Position numbers and translations under genes: made by a program
Shown: positions 1 through 6,893 of the stretch, one piece after another
How the letters are laid out: each line of letters starts with the position of its first letter
Numbering within the stretch: position 1 is the first letter of the stretch
Notes under the pieces: generated by a model
Told to the model about the DNA's origin: nothing
Database searches by the model: none
Seen by the model: the letters and a program-made list of their open reading frames with translations, nothing else
Origin: a virus
Direction: 5' to 3' (one strand)
DNA length: 27,203 nt
Virus record (IMG/VR): IMGVR_UViG_3300034102_002439
Span: 1-27,203 of that record

Positions 1-10
1 AAATAGAATA

Positions 11-46
11 GAGGAAGTGATATATAGAGGTATCGCTTCCTCTTTT
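11..46 (+). terminator. Rho-independent terminator closing the upstream unit
   Basis: The arms GAGGAAGTGATA (11-22) and TATCGCTTCCTC (31-42) pair over 12 positions with one G-U wobble, around an 8-base loop. The stem is followed directly by TTTT and then CGTTT. It lies just before the first gene of the window and most likely ends a transcript coming from outside. I see no promoter between it and the ATG at 63. Confidence 0.85.
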
Positions 47-62
47 CGTTTATGGGTGTAAT

Positions 63-878
63 ATGGAAATAAAAGTAAAAATTGATGAATTGAAAAAATC
101 TAAACTGTTCATTGCAACACCAATGTACGGTGGCATGGCTCACGGCATGTATGTTAAGTCTTGTCTTGACCTTCAGGCTGTCATGTCAAAATATGGTGTT
201 GAAACAAGATTCTCTTTCTTGTTTAACGAATCGCTAATTACAAGGGCCCGAAATTATCTGGTAGATGAATTTCTGCGCTCTGACTGCACTCACCTTTTGT
301 TTATCGATTCCGATATTCATTATAATCCTCAAGATGTTCTAGCATTGCTTGCACTCGACAAGGAAGTTATTGGTGGGCCTTATCCTAAGAAGTCTATTAA
401 CTGGTCGAACATTGCTCACGCAATCAAAAAGAATCCAGATATTAATCCTGGTGAATTAGAGAATCTTGTTGGTGATTATGTGTTCAACGTAGTGAAAGGC
501 ACTGCACAGTTTCAAGTTACCGAACCTCTTGAAGTTTTGGAAATCGGAACTGGTTACATGCTGATTAAACGTGAAGTGTTTCCTAAAATGGAAGCGGCAT
601 ATCCTCAATTGAGGTACAAACCAGACCACGTTGGTCAAGCCAACTTTGACGGCTCACGTTATATTCATGCATACTTCGATACTATCATTGATAGTAAAGA
701 TTCTGCAACAGGTGGTGGTTCTGAACGCTATCTGAGCGAAGATTATATGTTCTGTCAATTGTGGCGTAAACTTGGTGGTCAAATCTATCTGTGCCCTTGG
801 ATGAAAACGCAACATATCGGAACATATCCGTTTACCGGCAACATGCCAAAAATTGCTGAACACACAGGGAGACTATAA
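63..878 (+). CDS. Glycosyltransferase-like protein (GT-A fold)
   Basis: This is a 271-residue protein of the kind common in T4-like cyanophages. The N-terminal part reads TPMYGG, then SLITRARN, then LLFIDSDIHY. The last is a DxD-type metal and nucleotide-sugar site typical of GT-A glycosyltransferases. Towards the C-terminus SEDYMFCQLWRKLGG and a following PW...HIGTYPF segment match the conserved end of this phage family. There is no signal peptide or membrane segment, so it should act in the cytoplasm. The sugar donor and the acceptor (DNA, virion protein or cell surface) cannot be read from the sequence. It follows the terminator at 11-46 and ends in TAATG, sharing one base with the next gene. 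There is no clear Shine-Dalgarno sequence before its ATG. The family assignment is fairly safe, the specificity unknown. Confidence 0.75.
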   Translation: MEIKVKIDELKKSKLFIATPMYGGMAHGMYVKSCLDLQAVMSKYGVETRFSFLFNESLITRARNYLVDEFLRSDCTHLLFIDSDIHYNPQDVLALLALDKEVIGGPYPKKSINWSNIAHAIKKNPDINPGELENLVGDYVFNVVKGTAQFQVTEPLEVLEIGTGYMLIKREVFPKMEAAYPQLRYKPDHVGQANFDGSRYIHAYFDTIIDSKDSATGGGSERYLSEDYMFCQLWRKLGGQIYLCPWMKTQHIGTYPFTGNMPKIAEHTGRL

Positions 879-1252
879 TGCCAAGAGATGAATATTATTA
901 TACTGGTGCACCAGATGAAAATTTAGATTTTGAAGAACTTGAAAACCCACAATCAGATATAGGTAGAAAATTTGACGGTGGTAAACTAGAATATGGTTTG
1001 CTTCCACCAAAAGCACTTGAAGCCACTGTGGATGTTCTTACCTTTGGTGCTCAAAAGTATGAACGTGACAATTGGAAGCATGTAGATGATTCTAAACGTA
1101 GATATTTCGATGCCCTACAAAGACACATGTGGGCTTGGAAACAAGGTGAACAACTTGACCCCGAATCAGGCAAGCACCACTTGGCTCATGCTCTTTGTTG
1201 CCTGATGTTTTTGTATGAGCATGATACAATTTACTCCGTTGATAAAAAATAA
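878..1252 (+). CDS. dATP/dGTP diphosphohydrolase-like (MazZ/DUF5664 type)
   Basis: This 124-residue protein shows the hallmarks of the phage dATP/dGTP diphosphohydrolase N-terminal family (formerly DUF5664). These are GRKFDGGKLEYGLLPPKALE, then VLTFGAQKYERDNW, then the acidic and histidine-rich HMWAWKQGEQLDPESGKHHL with AHALCCLMFL. Family members are all-alpha, metal-dependent enzymes that remove pyrophosphate from purine dNTPs. In some phages (MazZ) they feed 2-aminoadenine (Z) DNA synthesis, but many phages carry them without PurZ. No PurZ is seen here and the polymerase is a family-B gp43, so a Z genome is not implied. The first 28 residues or so are acidic and not conserved. A GGGAG ribosome site precedes the ATG, which overlaps the upstream stop by one base. 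Confidence 0.72.
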   Translation: MPRDEYYYTGAPDENLDFEELENPQSDIGRKFDGGKLEYGLLPPKALEATVDVLTFGAQKYERDNWKHVDDSKRRYFDALQRHMWAWKQGEQLDPESGKHHLAHALCCLMFLYEHDTIYSVDKK

Positions 1253-1267
1253 TTTTAAAGGTATATT

Positions 1268-1951
1268 ATGAAACTTTCGAAAGAAACATTGAGCGTTCTT
1301 AAAAACTTTGCAAGCATTAACGATGGACTAATGTTCCGTTCTGGTAATGTTCTGCGTACTTGTGATGCAAACAAGCAGGTCATGGCTGAGACTACCATCA
1401 CTGAAAATGTTCCTGGTAATTTCGGCATCTTTGACTTGAATAAATTCTTGTCTGTATTGAGCCTTCATGAGGGAGATACTACCCTTCAAATTGATGATGG
1501 TACAAAATCATTGATTCTAAAAGATAAGTCTGGTCGTAGCACCACGACATATCGTTTTTGTGATGCAAGCAATATCAAAAATTCACCAGAGAAATCTGTT
1601 TCAATGCCAGCACCAGATGTGGTATTTAATTTGACACAGACTGATTTTGAATTAGTTATGCGAGCCGCAAATACCCTTGGTGTTCCACAAATCTCTATTC
1701 AGTCTGATGGTAGCAAGATTGTTCTTGGTGCTCTTGACACTAAGAATACTTCTGCACACACCAACCAACTTGAAATCGGTGATGGTAATGGCAAGAAATA
1801 CAAGATGCTTTTCAAGACTGAAAACTTGAAGATGATTCCTGGTTCGTATGAAGTTAGCATTTCTTTTAAAGGTATTGCAAGCTTCAAGAATACGACAAAG
1901 CCAATTCAATACTGGGTTGCAACTGAAATCGGCTCCACTGGAGAAGCTTGA
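1268..1951 (+). CDS. 45: Sliding clamp, DNA polymerase processivity factor (gp45)
   Basis: At 227 residues it is almost exactly the size of T4 gp45 (228), and it starts MKLSKETLSVLKNFASIN like the T4 protein (MKLSKDT..LLKNFATIN). The two pseudo-repeats expected of a trimeric clamp are visible. The first contains IFDLNKFLSVLSL and the second LKMIPGSYEVSISFKGIA. Gp45 encircles DNA, tethers polymerase gp43 and, in T4, also activates late transcription with gp33 and gp55. It is the first gene of the T4-order replication cluster. An AAAGG ribosome site lies 6 to 10 bases before the ATG. Its stop overlaps the ATG of the following small gene (TGATG arrangement). Confidence 0.95.
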   Translation: MKLSKETLSVLKNFASINDGLMFRSGNVLRTCDANKQVMAETTITENVPGNFGIFDLNKFLSVLSLHEGDTTLQIDDGTKSLILKDKSGRSTTTYRFCDASNIKNSPEKSVSMPAPDVVFNLTQTDFELVMRAANTLGVPQISIQSDGSKIVLGALDTKNTSAHTNQLEIGDGNGKKYKMLFKTENLKMIPGSYEVSISFKGIASFKNTTKPIQYWVATEIGSTGEA

Positions 1952-2130
1952 TGTTTTTATTTGTCACTGACAAAAACGGCACAAATTATGCCCTGAATAA
2001 GGACATGATTAGCCGTGTCGTAGAAACCCGCGACAGTTTGATGATTGTGATGAATGATGGTGTTACTATTTACGCCAAAGAAAAATTTCTTGAATTCACT
2101 TCGCGGTTGAATTTAACTATTTCTTGTTGA
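1951..2130 (+). CDS. Small conserved-looking protein between 45 and 44
   Basis: This is a 59-residue ORF beginning at the ATG whose A is the last base of the gp45 stop codon, so translation is probably coupled to gp45. A TTG one codon upstream (1948) is possible but less likely. The sequence alternates short hydrophobic strands (FLFVTD, SLMIVMNDGVTIYA) with polar turns and looks like a small beta-rich protein. It has no membrane segment, cysteine cluster or recognisable motif. Its position between two replisome genes suggests an early gene, but I do not recognise a function. Confidence 0.6.
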   Translation: MFLFVTDKNGTNYALNKDMISRVVETRDSLMIVMNDGVTIYAKEKFLEFTSRLNLTISC

Positions 2131-2154
2131 TTTTATTTTTTGTTATGAGGTATT

Positions 2155-3090
2155 ATGGAACATCTTTTGTGGACGGAGAAACACCGTCCTAAAACTGTAG
2201 CTGAGTGTATTCTTCCTGAAAGAATGAAGAAGCCCTTTCAGGACTATGTGAATAAAAATGAAATTCCTAACCTGCTGTTGCATGGCGGCGCAGGTGTTGG
2301 TAAGACTACCGTTGCGAAAGCAATGTGTAATGAAATCAATGCTGACTATCTAATCATTAATGGTTCAGATGAAACTGGTGTTGATGTTGTTCGCTCCAAA
2401 ATCAAAGACTTTGCTTCCACCATGTCATTCACTGGTGGTCGTAAAGTTATTATTGTTGATGAAGCTGACTATCTCTCTACGAATGCTCAAGCGGCTTTTC
2501 GTAACGTCATTGAAGAATTTGCTTCGAATTGTTCTTTCATCTTTACTTGTAACTTCAAGAACAAGATGATTGAACCACTGCACTCTCGCTGTGCAGTTAT
2601 TGACTTCACGATGAAGGCTTCTGAGAAAGCAACCATGGCTTCTCAGTTCTTCAAACGTGTCAATAATATTCTGACTGAAGAAGCAGTGAACTTCGACCAG
2701 AAAGTTATCGCTGAAGTTATCAAGAAACATTTTCCTGATTTTCGTCGTGTACTTAATGAGTTGCAAAGATATGCTTCAAATGATACTAAGACAATCGACA
2801 CTGGCATTCTTGCACAAATCGGTGATATCACAATCGATGAGATTGTTGGCTATCTGAAAGAGAAAAACTTTGGTGCAATTCGTAAGTGGGTCGCTTCGAA
2901 TGACATTGATGCATCAAATCTTTATCGTAAGATTTACGATAGTCTGTATGATGTTTTGCAACCGCAAAGTATTCCACAAGCAGTCATCATTTTAGCTGAC
3001 TACCAGTACAAACAAGCGTTCGTTGCTGATGCAGAGATTAACACCGTTGCATGTTTGACTGAATTGATGGTCAGTGTGGAGTTCAAATGA
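2155..3090 (+). CDS. 44: Clamp loader large subunit, AAA+ ATPase (gp44)
   Basis: This 311-residue AAA+ protein matches T4 gp44 (319 residues). It begins with the typical LWTEKHRPKTV box. The Walker A GGAGVGKT is at 44-51 and the Walker B VIIVDEAD near residue 100. A sensor-1 region follows (FIFTCNFKNKMI), then the SRC motif with the arginine finger (HSRC), and a helical collar domain follows. Four copies with one gp62 use ATP to open gp45 and load it at primer-template junctions. The start is supported by a TGAGG ribosome site. The 3' end overlaps the next ORF in an ATGA junction, so the downstream membrane protein is probably translationally coupled. Confidence 0.95.
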   Translation: MEHLLWTEKHRPKTVAECILPERMKKPFQDYVNKNEIPNLLLHGGAGVGKTTVAKAMCNEINADYLIINGSDETGVDVVRSKIKDFASTMSFTGGRKVIIVDEADYLSTNAQAAFRNVIEEFASNCSFIFTCNFKNKMIEPLHSRCAVIDFTMKASEKATMASQFFKRVNNILTEEAVNFDQKVIAEVIKKHFPDFRRVLNELQRYASNDTKTIDTGILAQIGDITIDEIVGYLKEKNFGAIRKWVASNDIDASNLYRKIYDSLYDVLQPQSIPQAVIILADYQYKQAFVADAEINTVACLTELMVSVEFK

Positions 3091-3374
3091 TTGAATTGTT
3101 TAAACCTACATTTGACTGGATAAAAGATGATTTTAAGTCTAATCGCATTCGTTTTGCTGTTGAGTTGTTGGCTTGGGCTATTAGTATTGGCTGCTCAATC
3201 ACCATGGCACTCACAGTCCCAAATCCTCCTCTTCTCGCTCTGTATCCTGTGTGGATTGGTGGTTGTGCCATGTATGCTTGGGCTAGTTATACTAGGAAAT
3301 CATTTGGCATGTTGGCTAACTATCTCTTGTTGACCACCATCGACACCATTGGGTTGATAAGGATGCTAACATGA
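3087..3374 (+). CDS. Small integral membrane protein between clamp-loader genes
   Basis: This 95-residue protein has a charged N-terminal 20 residues and then three hydrophobic segments, at about 22-42, 48-67 and 74-92. It contains no cleavable signal peptide, so it should sit in the inner membrane. The segments include conserved-looking stretches such as SIGCSITMALTVPNPP and SFGMLANYLLLTTIDTIGL. Similar small proteins are, to my memory, found at this position in T4-like cyanophages, but no function is established. The start overlaps the gp44 stop (ATGA) and the stop overlaps the next start (ATGA). Both are hallmarks of translational coupling within the 44-62 operon. Confidence 0.75.
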   Translation: MIELFKPTFDWIKDDFKSNRIRFAVELLAWAISIGCSITMALTVPNPPLLALYPVWIGGCAMYAWASYTRKSFGMLANYLLLTTIDTIGLIRMLT

Positions 3375-4081
3375 TAAATGTGTTTGGTGAGGAAATTGAA
3401 CAAAAACTTTTTCTCATTCCTATGGAGATTTTAGAACTTAAAGAATTTTTAGGAAACAGATTTCAATCAACATTTCAGTCAGAGATATCTAGCATAATTA
3501 AACCTCTAAAAAAATATTTAGACAAAGGATATCCATTAAGTCTCGGAAAAGAAATATGGGAATATGTTGTTTGTGAAAGTTTGGAGAATTCCATTTGGTC
3601 TGGTGCAGGTAATTCGATTGTTGATGTGAGTTATAATAATATAGGATGTGATGTTAAATCTATAAGTATATTAGATGGAACACACACAACAGAAGCCAGT
3701 CTATATCAAACATTCAAAGAAACAACATCCACATATTTTCATAATAATGACGCCAAGTCTCTTTGGAAATTATTTGTTGACGGTTGGCAAGATAAAGTTT
3801 GTTCTGTGAATGACTATCGTTTACTGATTATAGTTAGAGATAAAAATTCTATGAATTGTTCAATATGTGGCTTTAAGCTAACCGGAGATAAAATTCCATA
3901 TTCTGATACCAACCACAGTTTATCGGAAAGTTATATGAAAGTTAATTCTCTTATTGATTATGATTTTGCTGATATTAAAATTTATAAAAGTAAAACACGA
4001 CTAGAAATAAGACTTAAACGAAATTTTATTCAGAATTCTAAATATTTTTTATCAATTTTTGATTATGACAAATCCATTTGA
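3371..4081 (+). CDS. Putative PD-(D/E)XK restriction-like endonuclease, apparently inserted
   Basis: This 236-residue protein is not part of the T4 core. Its middle has the order expected of a PD-(D/E)XK nuclease. There is a helix with acidic residues (GKEIWEYVVCESLE, E61/E64), then IVDV with D85, a turn, and then CDVKS with D94-x-K96. The spacing D-x8-D-x-K resembles type II restriction enzymes. A CSIC pair occurs further on. The gene is strikingly AT-rich. Five 60-base lines counted by hand held only 14-19 G+C, against 25-28 in two lines of gene 44 and 23 in one line of gene 62. It starts in an ATGA junction and ends 17 bases inside gene 62, so it sits seamlessly between clamp-loader genes. 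I see no matching methyltransferase in the window. Nuclease activity is inferred. Confidence 0.6.
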   Translation: MINVFGEEIEQKLFLIPMEILELKEFLGNRFQSTFQSEISSIIKPLKKYLDKGYPLSLGKEIWEYVVCESLENSIWSGAGNSIVDVSYNNIGCDVKSISILDGTHTTEASLYQTFKETTSTYFHNNDAKSLWKLFVDGWQDKVCSVNDYRLLIIVRDKNSMNCSICGFKLTGDKIPYSDTNHSLSESYMKVNSLIDYDFADIKIYKSKTRLEIRLKRNFIQNSKYFLSIFDYDKSI

Positions 4082-4451
4082 TTATGTAAACGAGATTCTT
4101 CAAGGTAAGAAGCAATTAATCGTTGATGGTGAAACTGAAGCTGTATATGCACCGTTTCTAATCAATCGTGCATTGTCCTACCATAAAGATTGCATCATGT
4201 ATGCGAACGAAATGAATCGTAGGCACCAACTCGACCGGGCAATGCAAAATGACTATTTACTAAATACCGTAAGGTCAAAGAAGCGACCTTTCAATAAGTG
4301 GGTTAAGCCTGAAAAAAGTGAAGATTTAGCATGTGTTAAGACCTACTATGGTCTATCGGATGCAAAAGCACGAGAAGCCTTACGCCTCCTTACTGAAGAA
4401 CAAATCCAAGAACTAAAAGAAAAAACCGATATAGGTGGATTAAGGAAATGA
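4065..4451 (+). CDS. 62: Clamp loader small subunit (gp62)
   Basis: This is a 129-residue protein assigned to gp62 from its position directly before regA and from the family features MTNPFDYVNEIL, APFLINRALSYHKDCIMYANEMN and the downstream NKWVKPEKSEDLACVKTYYG. It is much shorter than T4 gp62 (187), as in the marine T4-like phages. Gp62 is the non-ATPase wedge that binds four gp44 subunits to form the clamp loader. I chose the ATG at 4065 rather than the in-frame TTG at 4059. No Shine-Dalgarno sequence is visible, because the upstream sequence belongs to the inserted AT-rich gene. Translation probably depends on ribosomes terminating at 4081. Confidence 0.88.
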   Translation: MTNPFDYVNEILQGKKQLIVDGETEAVYAPFLINRALSYHKDCIMYANEMNRRHQLDRAMQNDYLLNTVRSKKRPFNKWVKPEKSEDLACVKTYYGLSDAKAREALRLLTEEQIQELKEKTDIGGLRK

Positions 4452-4452
4452 T

Positions 4453-4854
4453 ATGGTCGATTTGTCAACGTTTGTTGAGGTGAAATTAAAGCAAGAAGAT
4501 GATTTTTTGAAAGTAAGAGAAACATTAACAAGAATTGGTGTGTCATCGCGTAAAGAAAAGATGCTCTATCAATCTTGCCATATCTTACATAAAAGAGGAC
4601 AATACTACATTGTTCATTTTAAAGAACTTTTTGCATTGGACGGAAAACCTTCTAGCATCATTGATAACGATATTGAAAGAAGAAATGCTATCGCTAAACT
4701 TTTGGAAGAATGGGGCTTAGTTAAGATTGTCAATCCAGAAATAATGGAAGGCAAGATTGCACCTATTCACCAGATTAAGATAATTTCGTATCGTGAAAAA
4801 GATGAATGGCAGTTGGTGAGTAAGTACAATATAGGTAAAAAATCTCAGGAATAA
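4453..4854 (+). CDS. regA: RegA translational repressor
   Basis: This 133-residue protein (T4 RegA has 122) carries the T4 signature almost intact. It has a DDFLKVRETLTRIGVSS stretch, MLYQSCHILHKRGQYYIVHF, a hydrophobic LLEEWGLVKIV segment and the C-terminal EWQLVSKYNIG. RegA binds the initiation regions of many early phage mRNAs, including those for clamp and clamp-loader proteins and its own, and blocks ribosome loading. An AGGAA ribosome site precedes the ATG. The gene is placed as in T4, immediately after 62. In T4 the polymerase gene follows at once. Here about 4.9 kb of accessory genes lie between regA and 43. Confidence 0.95.
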   Translation: MVDLSTFVEVKLKQEDDFLKVRETLTRIGVSSRKEKMLYQSCHILHKRGQYYIVHFKELFALDGKPSSIIDNDIERRNAIAKLLEEWGLVKIVNPEIMEGKIAPIHQIKIISYREKDEWQLVSKYNIGKKSQE

Positions 4855-4867
4855 TTGAGTTAACATC

Positions 4868-5053
4868 ATGAAAAAAGTGAAAGAAAAAATTACTAAGTTG
4901 AAGAACATCTATACAGGTGAGGTTGTCTGTACTAGCAATTTGTTTGAGAAAAGAATTGATAGCAATCTGACATTCATTCAGGTGTACAAAGAAGAAAATC
5001 CAGCACGAAAATATTTTGTGAATGGTGCGGCTTTCGTAAAAGTTGCTAAATAA
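4868..5053 (+). CDS. Hypothetical small basic protein
   Basis: This 61-residue protein has a lysine-rich N-terminus (MKKVKEKITKLKNIYTGEVV) followed by a short beta-like body ending in RKYFVNGAAFVKVAK. It has no membrane segment and no recognisable motif. It sits 13 bases after regA with only a weak ribosome site, so it may be translated by read-through of the regA message. Its charge would allow nucleic-acid binding, but nothing in the sequence proves this. Confidence 0.6.
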   Translation: MKKVKEKITKLKNIYTGEVVCTSNLFEKRIDSNLTFIQVYKEENPARKYFVNGAAFVKVAK

Positions 5054-5140
5054 TAGGCAGCAAACCGGTGTGGGCTGTATAATCCAGAAGCCGGACCAAT
5101 GCCTTCGGGGTTGGTATTATTAACTTGCTTTTAAAGGAGA
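5054..5140 (+). promoter_or_regulatory. Candidate promoter and structured leader of the Hsp20 gene
   Basis: A TATAAT hexamer lies at 5078-5083 with a 4-of-6 match to the -35 box (TAGGCA, 5054-5059) at an 18-base spacing. Transcripts starting near 5090 would carry a leader of about 55 bases. This contains a hairpin with ACCAA and TTGGT arms and an inner CC-TTCG-GG tetraloop (5095-5115), then a strong AAAGGAG ribosome site at 5134-5140. No T-run follows the hairpin, so it is not an obvious terminator. The CCTT at its tip could alternatively pair with the ribosome site. Confidence 0.45.
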
Positions 5141-5145
5141 AAACT

Positions 5146-5604
5146 ATGACTCACCTAAATCTAGGTCGTATTAACTTTGGACCTCTGGTTCCTTCAACTG
5201 TTGGTTTTGACCGCTACTTCGATGCGTTTGAAGCATTAGAAAAGGCAGTAACCACAACTTATCCTCCACACAACATTGTAAAAGAAGATGATAATAATTA
5301 TATCGTCGAACTTGCTGTTGCTGGTTTCAAAGAGGATGAAATTGAAATCGAAATTGTAAAGAATGAACTAGTAATCCGTGGAAATAAAACCGCGGAAGAT
5401 GCCCGTTCTTTCTTGCATCGTGGAATCGCCACCCGTTCCTTTAAGAAGATTGTTCACTTGGTAGACACAATCAAAGTCAAAGGAGCGCGCCTGGACAACG
5501 GCATTCTGTCTGTTGAACTGGAGAACGTGATTCCAAAGGAAGACATTCCTAAGCGCATTCCTATCAGTACGGTAAGTAAGAAGAAAGAACTACTTCAGGA
5601 ATAA
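5146..5604 (+). CDS. hsp20: Small heat shock protein, Hsp20/alpha-crystallin family
   Basis: This 152-residue protein starts at the ATG preceded by AAAGGAG. The in-frame TTG at 5125 lacks such a site. The N-terminal 40 residues contain the FDRYFDAFEALE type of segment. An alpha-crystallin domain follows at about 42-135, with YIVELAVAGFKEDEIEIEI, ELVIRG, the FLHRGIATRSFKK core and the LDNGILSVELEN motif close to its end. A C-terminal IPI tail motif (RIPIST) is present, which in sHSPs docks on neighbouring subunits. Such proteins are ATP-independent holdases. They are a marker gene of T4-like cyanophages and pelagiphages, where a role in virion assembly or in protecting proteins during infection is assumed but unproven. 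Confidence 0.93.
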   Translation: MTHLNLGRINFGPLVPSTVGFDRYFDAFEALEKAVTTTYPPHNIVKEDDNNYIVELAVAGFKEDEIEIEIVKNELVIRGNKTAEDARSFLHRGIATRSFKKIVHLVDTIKVKGARLDNGILSVELENVIPKEDIPKRIPISTVSKKKELLQE

Positions 5605-5619
5605 TTGCCTGATTAGTGG

Positions 5620-5662
5620 TTGACTGTTCCGCCTTTTGGTGTTACAATGCATCAAAAGGTGG
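5620..5662 (+). promoter_or_regulatory. Sigma70-type promoter inside an inverted repeat
   Basis: TTGACT (5620-5625), a 17-base spacer and TACAAT (5643-5648) form a strong host-type promoter. The -10 box lies in the 8-base loop of a 13-pair inverted repeat. The arms are CCGCCTTTTGGTG (5629-5641) and CATCAAAAGGTGG (5650-5662), with two G-U wobbles. The right arm contains the AAAAGGTGG ribosome site of the gene at 5667. Transcription from this promoter should start near 5655, after the left arm, so its mRNA could not form the hairpin, whereas read-through mRNA from hsp20 could. Confidence 0.75.
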
Positions 5663-5666
5663 AATT

Positions 5667-5912
5667 ATGAATGATGCTTATTTGAGAAAACTTATCTCTG
5701 ATGAATTGCGCGAAACTCTTTTGTTTTCTGGTCTAGTCAATGAATATCATTGCAAGACAAAAGAAAAAGATTCTAAAGGCAAAACACGGTACACTTTCAT
5801 TACTAAAATTGGACCAATGTATGTCTATTCTTCAAAATCCATTTACATTAACGGGAAAAAATTCCCATCATTGACTCAAGCAAGAGTCGAAATCGGAAAG
5901 TATTTACAATGA
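5667..5912 (+). CDS. Hypothetical 81-residue protein under its own promoter
   Basis: I placed the start at the ATG preceded by AAAAGGTGG. An upstream in-frame start at 5616 would lie ahead of the promoter's transcription start. The protein begins MNDAYLRKLISDELRETLLFSG and has a basic middle (CKTKEKDSKGKTRYTF). It ends in a beta-like segment, MYVYSSKSIYINGKKFPSLT, followed by a short helix. It has no membrane segment or known motif. The fold could be a small alpha-beta nucleic-acid-binding domain, but that is a guess. Its stop overlaps the start of the metallophosphoesterase gene (ATGA), so the two are probably made together. Confidence 0.7.
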   Translation: MNDAYLRKLISDELRETLLFSGLVNEYHCKTKEKDSKGKTRYTFITKIGPMYVYSSKSIYINGKKFPSLTQARVEIGKYLQ

Positions 5913-6811
5913 AAATCGCAGTTTGTTCGGATGTACATCTAGAGTTTGGACCCCTCAGTCTTGAAAATACTGAGGATGCGGATGTACTTATTCTTTCTGG
6001 TGATATTTGTGTTGCAAATGATTTGAAAGAGCGAGACTCTTATAATCTAAAGGGTGAAAATGATAAATCCAATCAATATCATACGTTCTTTCAAGAATGC
6101 TGTGCTAGATTCCCTTCCGTTGTATACATCGCCGGGAATCATGAACATTATCATGGTGATTATGCTAAGTCTATTGGAATTATCCGTACTCATCTTGGTT
6201 ATCTTTTCAATCTTCATGTTCTAGATAAAGAGAGTGTCATTCTAAATGACCACCTTTTCATTGGTGGTACTTTGTGGACAGATATGAACAAAGAGGACCC
6301 AGGTACTCTACGCCATATCAAGGGCTACATGAATGATTATCGCATTATTGAAAACAGTAATGAAGTTGTTCACTATAAGACACCAATTTATGGCAATAAA
6401 GAAGATGGTTCTATTGATTACAATAATGTTGTAAGTATGGAATTTCATACACGTTCAGCAAAATTCTCACCAGAAGATTCTGTGAAAGACCACAAAGCAA
6501 CGTTGGAATTTATCAAGACAACAATTGCAAGTAATCCCACAATGCCTGTCGTTGTTGTCGGTCACCATTCACCTAGCAAGCAATCAACTAAGCCACAGTA
6601 TGAACATGATGTGACTGTTAACGGTGCATACAGTTCCGACTTGACGGAATTTATTTTGAATCACCCACAAATCAAAGTGTGGACTCATGGTCATACTCAT
6701 CATGAGTTTGATTATATGGTTGGTTCAACACGAATTGTATGTAACCCTCGCGGTTATATTGGTTATGAGTATCAAGCTGATAACTTCAAGCTAAAATTTG
6801 TCGAAGTTTGA
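5909..6811 (+). CDS. Calcineurin-like metallophosphoesterase
   Basis: This 300-residue protein has all motifs of the binuclear metallophosphatase fold. These are SDVHLEF (D8 and H10), LSGDI (D32), AGNHEHYHGDY, VVVGHHSPS and the C-terminal THGHTHHEFDY. Between the third and fourth motifs lies a phage-typical region with TLWTDMNKEDP. It is cytoplasmic, without a signal peptide. Members of this group hydrolyse phosphodiesters or monoesters ranging from cyclic nucleotides to DNA ends, and the substrate cannot be inferred here. The start overlaps the preceding stop (ATGA). The stop codon TGA forms the edge of the large inverted repeat at 6811-6876, so the transcript may end there. Confidence 0.9.
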   Translation: MKIAVCSDVHLEFGPLSLENTEDADVLILSGDICVANDLKERDSYNLKGENDKSNQYHTFFQECCARFPSVVYIAGNHEHYHGDYAKSIGIIRTHLGYLFNLHVLDKESVILNDHLFIGGTLWTDMNKEDPGTLRHIKGYMNDYRIIENSNEVVHYKTPIYGNKEDGSIDYNNVVSMEFHTRSAKFSPEDSVKDHKATLEFIKTTIASNPTMPVVVVGHHSPSKQSTKPQYEHDVTVNGAYSSDLTEFILNHPQIKVWTHGHTHHEFDYMVGSTRIVCNPRGYIGYEYQADNFKLKFVEV

Positions 6812-6888
6812 TATCTAAGCCATAGAAAAAATCAATTAGACTTTACTGTTAATTGATGTATACTATGGCTAGATATTTTTGAAAGGAG
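6811..6888 (+). promoter_or_regulatory. Long inverted repeat with promoter and T-run before the rubrerythrin gene
   Basis: The arms ATATCTAAGCCATAG (6811-6825) and CTATGGCTAGATAT (6863-6876) form a 14-pair stem with one bulged A. A second nested stem pairs ATCAATTA (6831-6838) with TAATTGAT (6850-6857). The outer stem runs into TTTTT (6876-6880), so for transcripts from the metallophosphoesterase gene it may work as a terminator. Within it, TAGACT (6837-6842), 16 bases and TATACT (6859-6864) look like a promoter that would start near 6871 and escape the left arm. The AAAGGAG ribosome site (6882-6888) follows. Confidence 0.6.
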
Positions 6889-6893
6889 TAACT

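Noticed and set aside
878-1252. Sign of a 2-aminoadenine (Z) DNA genome because of the MazZ-like enzyme
   Set aside because: No PurZ is present in the window and the polymerase is a family-B gp43, whereas Z-genome phages with a dedicated polymerase use a family-A DpoZ. The enzyme family is also widespread without Z DNA.
1239-1267. TTGATA-17-TATATT promoter before gene 45
   Set aside because: The -10 box would touch the ATG at 1268, so transcripts would start inside the gene, and the intervening AAAGG is clearly the ribosome site.
5054-5124. tRNA gene in the gap before hsp20
   Set aside because: The hairpin with the TTCG loop recalls a T-arm, but the GGTTCGAATCC type arm, an anticodon arm and paired ends cannot be found.
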